Below, one piece after another: positions 20,991-28,106 of a stretch of 37,978 nucleotides of DNA. The notes beneath the pieces were generated by a model that was not told the DNA's origin, ran no database searches, and saw only the letters and a program-made list of their open reading frames with translations. Both the position numbers and the translations under genes were made by a program. This DNA is from an uncultured Caryophanales bacterium (GTDB lineage: Bacteria; Bacillota_I; Bacilli_A; RF39; UBA660). The stretch is from assembly GCA_947168625.1 (NCBI GenBank), contig CAMVMQ010000004.1:1-37978 (forward strand), in the 5' to 3' direction. Each line of letters begins with the position of its first letter. Within the stretch, counting starts at the first letter, position 1.

Positions 20991-21019
20991 ATTATAACGT
21001 ACTTTTTTGCGTACGTCAA
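20991..21019 (-). promoter_or_regulatory. TA promoter with overlapping inverted-repeat operator
   Basis: TTGACG-N17-TATAAT; the spacer region carries ACGTAC-gcaaaaaa-GTACGT (20997..21016). Confidence 0.85.
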
Positions 21020-21039
21020 GTATATATTATTATTATATG

Positions 21040-21076
21040 AAAAAAAAGAAGAAATTATTACTTTTCTTCTTTTTTA
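21040..21076 (-). repeat. 37-bp direct repeat copy B: native rplT terminator including the last five codons and stop
   Basis: Identical to 20398..20434; minus strand T AAA AAA GAA GAA AAG TAA TAATTTCTTCTTTTTTTT. Confidence 0.9.
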
Positions 21077-21576
21077 GTAGTTGTCTTTTTAGCAGAAGCT
21101 TTTTTAGTAGTAGTACTCTTTTCTGTTTCCTTTTTAGCAGCTGGTTTCTTTTCTGTAGTTTTAGCTTCTTTTACAGTCTCTTCTTTCTTTGCACTTACTG
21201 TTTTAGGAGTATAAGCTTTTCCTGCTAATGCATCTTTAGCAATAGTTACTAAATCACTAAATGCCTCCATATTATCAATAGCAAGTTCACTAAGCATCTT
21301 TCTATTTACTGTAACTCCAGCTTTATTTAAGCCATCAATAAATCTAGAGTAAGAAATACTATTTTCTCTACATCCAGCATTTATTCTTGTAATCCATAAT
21401 TTTCTAAAGTTTCTTTTATTTTGTTTTCTATCTCTAAATGCATAAACTCCTGAATGCATTACTTGCTCATGAGCGGTTTTATATAATCTATGTTTACTAC
21501 CAAAGTAACCTTTAGCTTCTTTTAATACTTTTTTTCTTCTTGCACGTGCAACTGTGCCACCTTTAACTCTTGTCAT
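21058..21576 (-). CDS. rplT: 50S ribosomal protein L20 with long K/A/T-rich tail
   Basis: [83 protein letters not shown]; tail of about 50 aa. Confidence 0.97.
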   Translation of the reverse strand: MTRVKGGTVARARRKKVLKEAKGYFGSKHRLYKTAHEQVMHSGVYAFRDRKQNKRNFRKLWITRINAGCRENSISYSRFIDGLNKAGVTVNRKMLSELAIDNMEAFSDLVTIAKDALAGKAYTPKTVSAKKEETVKEAKTTEKKPAAKKETEKSTTTKKASAKKTTTKKEEK

Positions 21577-21589
21577 TTTATATACCCTC

Positions 21590-21793
21590 CTATATTAAAT
21601 CTTTAATTCTTTTTAAATCAGAATTAGATAGACTAGTACCTTTCTTTTTACTACTTGCTCTAGCAGCACTATTCTTACCAGTATTATGAAGTACTCCTTG
21701 TCTTCTCTTACTTATAGAACCACTTTGTCTAACATTTAAAACTTTTTTAAGCCCCTTATGTGTCTTCATTTTATTCTTCTTAACTTTTGTCAT
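21590..21793 (-). CDS. rpmI: 50S ribosomal protein L35
   Basis: [46 protein letters not shown]. Confidence 0.95.
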   Translation of the reverse strand: MTKVKKNKMKTHKGLKKVLNVRQSGSISKRRQGVLHNTGKNSAARASSKKKGTSLSNSDLKRIKDLI

Positions 21794-21805
21794 AATATCC
21801 TCCTT

Positions 21806-22327
21806 CTATTTCTTAGGTGCAAGCACCATAAACATTGTTCGGCCTTCAATCTTTGGTTTAGATTCGACCTCAGCAATATTACTTACTTTTTCATAAAATC
21901 TATCAAGAACTTCTTTAGCAAGTTCCGGATGAGTTATTTCTCTTCCTTTAAATCTAATACTTGCTTTAACTTTATTTCCTTTACCTAAAGCTTTAGATGC
22001 ATTATTAACCCTTGTCTCAAAATCGTGTATATCAATCTTAACAGAAAGTCTAAATTCTTTAGTCTCTACTATTGCATCTCTCTGCTTTTTTAGCGATTCC
22101 TTTGATTTTTTCTTCTTTTCATACTTAAATTTGTTATAGTCCATTATTTTACATACTGGTACTTTACCAGTATCACTCATAAGAACTAGATCAAATCCAG
22201 CATATCCGGCTAAAGTAAGAGCATCTTGTTTACTCTTTATACCAAGCTGTTCCCCATTAGGTCCAATAACCATCATTTCCTTACATCTAATTTGTTCATT
22301 GATAGGATTATCCTTTAAAGTAGCTAT
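21806..22327 (-). CDS. infC: Translation initiation factor IF-3, probable non-canonical ATA start
   Basis: LKDNPINEQIRCKEMMVIGPNGEQLGIKSKQDAL...; the ribosome-binding site GGAGG sits 8 nt before ATA at 22327..22325. The ORF-track Met lies inside the leader hairpin. Confidence 0.9.
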   Translation of the reverse strand: MATLKDNPINEQIRCKEMMVIGPNGEQLGIKSKQDALTLAGYAGFDLVLMSDTGKVPVCKIMDYNKFKYEKKKKSKESLKKQRDAIVETKEFRLSVKIDIHDFETRVNNASKALGKGNKVKASIRFKGREITHPELAKEVLDRFYEKVSNIAEVESKPKIEGRTMFMVLAPKK

Positions 22328-22340
22328 AGCTAACACCTCC

Positions 22341-22367
22341 AAAAAATGAATACTTAAAGAAGTATCC
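22341..22367 (-). terminator. Candidate attenuator hairpin in the infC leader
   Basis: Minus strand GGATACTT-cttt-AAGTATTC followed by ATTTTTT, just before the infC ribosome-binding site. Confidence 0.65.
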
Positions 22368-22474
22368 ATTTATCCATAAAAAGCTCTTATCAAAATTGTA
22401 TTTACTAAGTTGGCTTTTTTACCTACTACTATATGTAATCAGGTGAGATAAATATAATCTTCTTTCCGTTTCTG
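22368..22474 (-). promoter_or_regulatory. infC-rpmI-rplT leader (L20-leader-like)
   Basis: About 110 nt upstream of the attenuator with long-range pairing AAAAAGC...GCTTTTT; same genomic context as the L20 leader of B. subtilis. Confidence 0.55.
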
Positions 22475-22479
22475 TAATA

Positions 22480-22508
22480 ATTATATTATAGTAAATTCTA
22501 AAAGTCAA
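22480..22508 (-). promoter_or_regulatory. Sigma-A-type promoter for infC-rpmI-rplT
   Basis: TTGACT-N17-TATAAT on the minus strand. Confidence 0.8.
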
Positions 22509-22540
22509 CCAAAAAGTAACCTTTTCTTATTCTTTTTAAT

Positions 22541-22570
22541 AAAAATGAAGATTATTTTTTTAAATCTTCA
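22541..22570 (-). terminator. Terminator after cdd
   Basis: Minus strand TGAAGATT...AATCTTCA then TTTTTATT; the cdd stop codon is inside the hairpin. Confidence 0.75.
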
Positions 22571-22941
22571 CTTCCAAAAGGATAAGGGCATAAGTCTTTT
22601 ACAGTATATATCTCTCTATCATAATCATTACTGTATAAAATAATTTCATCGTCTGGAGAAAAAAATTCACTTATTGTTTGTCTACACAAGAAGCAACATG
22701 AAGCAATTCTTGGAGTATCACACATAACATATAATTTACTAAATTCTCCTTTTTTATATCCACTAGCTATTGCACTTGTAATAGCTACTCTCTCGGCACA
22801 AATAGTAGCTCCATAAGAGGCGTTTTCAACATTAACACCTCCAAAGCTTTTGCCATCTTTCATCAAACAAATAGCGGCTACTTTAAATGCGGAATATGGA
22901 CTATAACTATTTTTAAGTAATCTCTTTAAACTCTCTTCCAT
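22552..22941 (-). CDS. cdd: Cytidine deaminase
   Basis: YSPYSAFKVAA...GVNVENASYGATICAERVAI...CFLCRQTISEF. Confidence 0.95.
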   Translation of the reverse strand: MEESLKRLLKNSYSPYSAFKVAAICLMKDGKSFGGVNVENASYGATICAERVAITSAIASGYKKGEFSKLYVMCDTPRIASCCFLCRQTISEFFSPDDEIILYSNDYDREIYTVKDLCPYPFGSEDLKK

Positions 22942-22964
22942 AAATGCCTCCCCTTAAATTATTA

Positions 22965-23405
22965 TTATCTAGTTATACCAAAGCCATCTAGCAATTTATC
23001 CTGCTTACTAAACATTATTTTTTCTTCTTCTTTATTCATGTGATCATAACCTAATAAATGCAAAATACCATGGGTAGCTAAAAAGCATACTTCTCTTTCT
23101 CTTGAATGATTATATTCTAAAGCTTGATCATAAGCAACATCAATAGCTATATAAATGTCTCCTAGTAATCTAAAATCTTTATACACAACGTCCTCATTGT
23201 CCTCTAATGCAAAAGATATGACATCAGTTACTCTATCAGTATTTCTATAATTCTTATTTATTTCATGAATTTCTTCATTGCTAACAAAAATAATATTAAA
23301 TATTCCTTTTTCAATCTTTAACTCTTTAGTAGCATATTTTAGATATTTCCTTAATACATCTATTTCCTCAATATCTTTATTGGTATTATTAAATATATCA
23401 AACAT
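22965..23405 (-). CDS. ybeY: Endoribonuclease YbeY
   Basis: NKNYRNTDRVTDVISFAL...LGDIYIA...HGILHLLGYDH. Confidence 0.96.
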   Translation of the reverse strand: MFDIFNNTNKDIEEIDVLRKYLKYATKELKIEKGIFNIIFVSNEEIHEINKNYRNTDRVTDVISFALEDNEDVVYKDFRLLGDIYIAIDVAYDQALEYNHSREREVCFLATHGILHLLGYDHMNKEEEKIMFSKQDKLLDGFGITR

Positions 23406-23410
23406 AATAA

Positions 23411-24028
23411 TTACCCCCTTATCATACCAAATATATTAATATTAAATGAATACATAATAACAATTAATAATAATAATATTACTAAAATATCCACTACTGT
23501 ATCATTTCTAAGTATCTTAATTTTACTTCTAATGGCATCCATACCAACAAATAATAGTCCTCCAGTTATTCCTCCTATAACATTTAATATAATGTCATCA
23601 ATATCAAATACTCTTCCAATATAATACTGTACTATTTCAATTGTCAAGGATACAATTAAAGAAAGAATAAAAGTTATACTAATTTTTTTATTATTTAATA
23701 TGTAGGATGCAATGAAACCATATGGAATAAATAAAACAATATTTCCTAAAATATTTTTTATAAATTTATGAGTTCCTAGTCTATATCTAAATATTTCTTT
23801 AAAAGGAACATAATTAGATACCCCATAATTTCTATCTTGAAAAGTTACAACATAGAATAGACATAGTATATAAATAATAGCAATTAAATAGATAAGTTCT
23901 TTATGAAATTGAAATTTCTTATGTCTGGTGATTAAATATGTAATTCTAAGACTACATACAATAACTAGAATAATAACAATCATTGGCCATACATCTGGGA
24001 TTGTCTCTAAAAATATATCCTTAATCAT
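23411..24028 (-). CDS. VanZ-like family membrane protein
   Basis: NYVPFKEIFRYRLGTHKFIKNILGNIVLFIPYGFIASYI...EIVQYYIGRVFDIDDIILNVIGGITGGL. Confidence 0.88.
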   Translation of the reverse strand: MIKDIFLETIPDVWPMIVIILVIVCSLRITYLITRHKKFQFHKELIYLIAIIYILCLFYVVTFQDRNYGVSNYVPFKEIFRYRLGTHKFIKNILGNIVLFIPYGFIASYILNNKKISITFILSLIVSLTIEIVQYYIGRVFDIDDIILNVIGGITGGLLFVGMDAIRSKIKILRNDTVVDILVILLLLIVIMYSFNINIFGMIRG

Positions 24029-24039
24029 ATACCCTCCTA

Positions 24040-24071
24040 AAATAAAGTTACCAAGTACAACCTTGATAACT
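24040..24071 (-). terminator. Terminator after divIVA
   Basis: Minus strand AGTTATCAAG-gttgta-CTTGGTAACT then TTATTTT; overlaps the TAG stop of divIVA. Confidence 0.7.
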
Positions 24072-24507
24072 ACTTTTTATCAATATCATATTTATCTAAT
24101 TCATCAGCAAGTTCAAGTTGTGCTTTAATAATATTTTTTATTCTATTTTTATATACGACAATATTCTTTCTAAGTAGTGATGATTCATCTTCTACTTTTT
24201 GCGCATTTACTAAAGACTCGTGAATAATAGAATTGGCATTATTTCTGGCTTCTTCTAATATAATACTTGCTTCTTCTCTAGCTAAAGATTTAATTTTTTC
24301 TGAAGCTGATTGTGCTGCCATAAAGGCCTCTGACATCTTGGCTTCGGTCTTCTTTGCATTCTCTAAATCTTCCTCTAATGAAGAGATTTTCATCTGCAAA
24401 AGAGAATTCTCACTATTTAATTTTTCTAATCTCTTAATTACAACATCAATAAAACGATTTACTTCATCAACATTATAACCTTCTTGACTAATTGTAAACC
24501 TCTTCAT
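24070..24507 (-). CDS. divIVA: DivIVA-domain protein
   Basis: KRFTISQEGYNVDEVNRFIDVVIKRLEKL followed by coiled coil. Confidence 0.88.
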   Translation of the reverse strand: MKRFTISQEGYNVDEVNRFIDVVIKRLEKLNSENSLLQMKISSLEEDLENAKKTEAKMSEAFMAAQSASEKIKSLAREEASIILEEARNNANSIIHESLVNAQKVEDESSLLRKNIVVYKNRIKNIIKAQLELADELDKYDIDKK

Positions 24508-24529
24508 AAGTCACCACTCTATCTATTTA

Positions 24530-24910
24530 TTACCACTCTACATCAATATCATTTTTCTTTTTATTTTTTTCTTCTTCAGAAATAGTTCCTTCAACATTAA
24601 CATTTTTAGGAGTACATAAGAATATTCCCCCACCTATTTTTTGAAGGTCTCCACCTATTGCATAGACAGTACCAGACAAAAAATCTACAATTCTTTTTGC
24701 TTGGTCAGGAGTTACTCTTTTCATATTGACAACAACAGTATTTCTTTTCTTTAAATGATCCGCTATTTGTTGGCTTTCTGAATAAGCTCGAGGTTCAAGT
24801 AAAATCATCTTCCCATTACCAGGAACCTTTTCTGCTTCATAATATTCATCTTCTGATGCTTCATCCATAACCTCTTCCGTTACAAATTTTTTAAGTTTGT
24901 TAAGTGCCAT
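24530..24910 (-). CDS. sepF: Cell division protein SepF
   Basis: [67 protein letters not shown]. Confidence 0.95.
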   Translation of the reverse strand: MALNKLKKFVTEEVMDEASEDEYYEAEKVPGNGKMILLEPRAYSESQQIADHLKKRNTVVVNMKRVTPDQAKRIVDFLSGTVYAIGGDLQKIGGGIFLCTPKNVNVEGTISEEEKNKKKNDIDVEW

Positions 24911-24972
24911 AAATTATCCTCCTATTCTTCTTTAATTTTAGCATATATTTTTTTAAATTACAATACTTTTTT

Positions 24973-25338
24973 CTAACTTTCGCAAGTGACATTTTGTCTA
25001 TTATTATCTACGACACTATAAGTAAAAGTCTTGTTTGTACAATCATAGGTAATTTTAACTTCTGAGCCAATTGTATCTGTTCCTTCTTTTAAGTAACCAT
25101 TTTCTTTTAAATATGATATAGCAACAAAATTATTATCTCCACAATTGATTTTTTCATATTTATTATCGGCTACATACATTTTAGCAGTCGCTATAATATT
25201 TTCTATTGTTCCTTCGCATGCTTTTTTTCTATTCTTATTAATTAAAGTAATAACATTTGGTACTATTGCCATTAAAATAACTCCAATAATAGCAATGACC
25301 ATTAATCCTTCAATTAGTGTAAATCCTTTCTTATTCAT
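24973..25338 (-). CDS. Type IV pilin/pseudopilin-like protein
   Basis: Class III signal MNKKG/FTLIEGLMVIAIIGVILMAIVPNV, then a ~95-aa extracytoplasmic domain with cysteines. Confidence 0.88.
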   Translation of the reverse strand: MNKKGFTLIEGLMVIAIIGVILMAIVPNVITLINKNRKKACEGTIENIIATAKMYVADNKYEKINCGDNNFVAISYLKENGYLKEGTDTIGSEVKITYDCTNKTFTYSVVDNNRQNVTCES

Positions 25339-25925
25339 GCTGATGCATCACCACCATTGGAAATATTCGTTAGATATAAAGTGCAATTAGCATCACTTGT
25401 AACATTTTTAAAAATGACTGTTACTTCTCCCATCAAATAATCATTCTCCCAAGTAATGTTTGGTCTACAATCAATTCTTGAAAACTTTTTTCCTCCTGGA
25501 ACTTGAAATGATACTGAAACTTCTCCACCTTCATTAACTGTTAATGGCGAAGATGGATTAAACACAATTCCTCCAGTATTAGAGGTTAAATTAATATTAT
25601 ACGTTGTTACAGTATTATTACCATTGCCTGTATCATCAGGAACTGTTTCTCCACCAGCATTGCTTCCCGAATTATCATCACCAGAATTATTTCCTGAATT
25701 TTCACCTGGAGTATTATCCTCATTTAATTCATCATCATTATCATCAATATTATTATCAACTGAACTTACACCGTTATAAATATTTTCGGCATCTTCGATA
25801 AGATTATCAAGTCTATTCTTTTTTGCAGATAATATAAGTAAATATGAACTAACTAAAATAACAAATAAAATTAGTAATCCATATAATACTGCTGTTATAG
25901 CAAAGCCTCTATTATTTAATTTCAT
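25335..25925 (-). CDS. Pilin-like surface protein lacking Glu at +5, with N/G/D/S-rich linker
   Basis: MKLNNRG/FAITAVLYGLLILFVILVSSYLLI; linker DNNIDDNDDELNEDNTPGENSGNNSGDDNSGSNAGG; ATGA overlap with the downstream pilin gene. Confidence 0.7.
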   Translation of the reverse strand: MKLNNRGFAITAVLYGLLILFVILVSSYLLILSAKKNRLDNLIEDAENIYNGVSSVDNNIDDNDDELNEDNTPGENSGNNSGDDNSGSNAGGETVPDDTGNGNNTVTTYNINLTSNTGGIVFNPSSPLTVNEGGEVSVSFQVPGGKKFSRIDCRPNITWENDYLMGEVTVIFKNVTSDANCTLYLTNISNGGDASA

Positions 25926-25934
25926 ATTATCCTC

Positions 25935-27194
25935 CTAGTAGGTTATTATTTTCTTACTTGTTTCTGCTAATCTACCACTATCTGATTCTTTTATGGTGAT
26001 TACATTCTTATTACCATCTGAGATATATCTTGTATTTTTTAGTATGTTAAAGACCATTTGAATATCAAATTCTTTACCATTATTGTCATAAGCTCTGCAT
26101 CTTTTTAAAAAGGTTTTATCAAAATCTTTATCATAAGAAGAATACTCTGGTTCCCATCCTACTCTTAAAGCTGCTTCTGTTTCATATGTCTTACCATTAT
26201 AAGTACTGGATAAAACATATTTAAAGTTATCATGTGTTTTAACATAAGGACTGCCAAATGGAAGAGCTATAATTTTAATATACTTTCCTGGTATTATCTC
26301 TTCTAATTTATCATAAACATAACCTATTTCCTTTTGAACTTCTTCTGAACTTGATTTTTTTATATCAAGATGATACTGCGTGTGATTACCAACATCATAA
26401 CCATTATCAACGAGAAATTTTAGAATCTTTTCATTATAATCATTTTGATTGAAAATACCACCATTTACAAAGAATGTTGCTGTTACACCAGCATCAGAGT
26501 GTTTATTACGAAATTCTTCCATTATACCAACTGCACTATTTTTGTCAATAACAATATTACCATCATCATCTAATCCTGTAACTCTAATATTATCTTCATT
26601 GCCATCATCAAAAGTTAGAATAATTGGACTCTTTCCGTATGGAACATCAATATCTCCATGAATAAAATCAATAAGTCTAATCATATAATAACCATTATCA
26701 TAATAGAACTCTAAATCTTCGCGAAAAGCCTCTGGTGTTCTATTATAACCGTCTTTATCAACATTACCTCCTACTGTACCGGTACTATTAGAGGTTTTCT
26801 CTCTAATACCATGATACATCATAATAGGAACTTTACCGAGTTCATTAATATTATCACTAGCTAATTTTTCTTTATCTAATTTACCAAGAGAAATAACAAT
26901 GTCAAGATTCATATTATCTTTAAGTTTAGTCTTTTCCTTAATGCTTTGAGAAATAACTTTATCTTTTTCTATTTCATCACTATATTCATATGTAATATTA
27001 ACATTCATCTTGTATTTGTCTTTAATAGTGTCTATATCATTTATATTAGTAAGTAAAGGCATATAATCTATTTTTTTATTTTTAACATTCTTATCACTAT
27101 TAAAGGCAATATAAAAGGCTAATGCCCCTATTAATATTAGGCAAGGTATTAAATATACTATTTTTTTTATTTTTCTTTTTCTTGTCTTGGTCAT
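25935..27194 (-). CDS. Membrane-anchored polysaccharide deacetylase with PASTA-like segment
   Basis: N-terminal TM; NINDIDTIKDKYKMNVNITYEYSDEIEKDKVISQSIKEKTKLKDNMNLDIVISLGK (PASTA-like); NodB motifs SPIILTFDDG and VGNHTQYH. Confidence 0.85.
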   Translation of the reverse strand: MTKTRKRKIKKIVYLIPCLILIGALAFYIAFNSDKNVKNKKIDYMPLLTNINDIDTIKDKYKMNVNITYEYSDEIEKDKVISQSIKEKTKLKDNMNLDIVISLGKLDKEKLASDNINELGKVPIMMYHGIREKTSNSTGTVGGNVDKDGYNRTPEAFREDLEFYYDNGYYMIRLIDFIHGDIDVPYGKSPIILTFDDGNEDNIRVTGLDDDGNIVIDKNSAVGIMEEFRNKHSDAGVTATFFVNGGIFNQNDYNEKILKFLVDNGYDVGNHTQYHLDIKKSSSEEVQKEIGYVYDKLEEIIPGKYIKIIALPFGSPYVKTHDNFKYVLSSTYNGKTYETEAALRVGWEPEYSSYDKDFDKTFLKRCRAYDNNGKEFDIQMVFNILKNTRYISDGNKNVITIKESDSGRLAETSKKIITY

Positions 27195-27217
27195 TTTATG
27201 GTCTCCTATCTAAAATA

Positions 27218-27246
27218 ATTATAATGAAAAGAAGAAGAAAAATCAA
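27218..27246 (-). promoter_or_regulatory. Promoter of the polysaccharide deacetylase gene, -35 inside the preceding terminator
   Basis: TTGATT-N17-TATAAT; the -35 (27246..27241) is part of the terminator 3' arm. Confidence 0.7.
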
Positions 27247-27266
27247 GGCTATTAGTCTTGATTTTT
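27238..27266 (-). terminator. Terminator after the 27272..28072 gene
   Basis: AAAAATCAAG-N9-CTTGATTTTT perfect stem with T-rich tail. Confidence 0.85.
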
Positions 27267-27271
27267 AAATA

Positions 27272-28072
27272 TTATTCGCTTAATAATTCTATTAGTGGTA
27301 CTATATCATATCCCTTACTGTAAATATATTTTTTAATAATGTTAATATTATCTATGTTTGGAATGAGAATAATACTTCCGTTTTTTAAATTATCTTTTAT
27401 TTCTTTGTAGTCTCCTATTAGATTAGGGATTACTGTATACATATCATTTTCTTTGCAGATGTTTAATGTCTCATAATCTTTATCTTTACTAAGGCAGTAA
27501 TTTGATCTACTATTAGTTAGTGTATTAATTAGAGTATTATCATTAAGAAGTATTTCTTTACTATATTTTCCATTATTTCCATATGTATATATTTCTTTAC
27601 TTTTTAACTTATTTAAATTGTCAATTGTTAATAGATTATGATTAATAAATAGGGTAACATTATTAATATCTTTATATTTATTAATATTATTGTTTATAAT
27701 TATGATAATAGCTACTTTCTTTTTCTTATTATTACCGCTAATTATAAATTTATCCATATTGCTAGAAATACTAATTCCTGGAACAATATCATCATATATT
27801 ATATTTTCTTCTCTAAAAGTATTATAATCTTTCATATTATCAAATGACTTCTTTATATTTACTCTTCTTCCTTTAATACCTGGTATTACTTCATCTTCAT
27901 AAATAGTAGCATTAACTTCTTTAATCTCATAAGTACTACTTTTACTCTTAATTGTTTTCATTAAAGTACTATGATTATTAATAAAATTAAGTACCCTGTC
28001 TGTATAAAAAAAACTAAAACATACTAGAATTAATAAGGATAGTTTTCTCATTATTTCTTTCAAAATAACCAC
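27272..28072 (-). CDS. Secreted/membrane protein, possible degenerate polysaccharide-deacetylase relative
   Basis: N-terminal hydrophobic segment; C-terminus NIIKKYIYSKGYDIVPLIELLSE resembles deacetylase C-termini, but no TFDDG or HTxxH motif is present. Confidence 0.65.
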   Translation of the reverse strand: MVILKEIMRKLSLLILVCFSFFYTDRVLNFINNHSTLMKTIKSKSSTYEIKEVNATIYEDEVIPGIKGRRVNIKKSFDNMKDYNTFREENIIYDDIVPGISISSNMDKFIISGNNKKKKVAIIIIINNNINKYKDINNVTLFINHNLLTIDNLNKLKSKEIYTYGNNGKYSKEILLNDNTLINTLTNSRSNYCLSKDKDYETLNICKENDMYTVIPNLIGDYKEIKDNLKNGSIILIPNIDNINIIKKYIYSKGYDIVPLIELLSE

Positions 28073-28106
28073 CTAATTAATCATATGTTTTAGTTTTATA
28101 ATTATA

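Noticed and set aside
21007-21228. Plus-strand ORF with poly-Lys/poly-Phe-like sequence
   Set aside because: Antisense to the low-complexity L20 tail and terminator; composition artefact.
25604-25801. His/Tyr-rich plus-strand ORF (LQYYYHCLYHQELFLHQHCF...)
   Set aside because: Antisense to the N/D/G/S-rich linker of the pilin-like protein; an artefact of its repeat codons.
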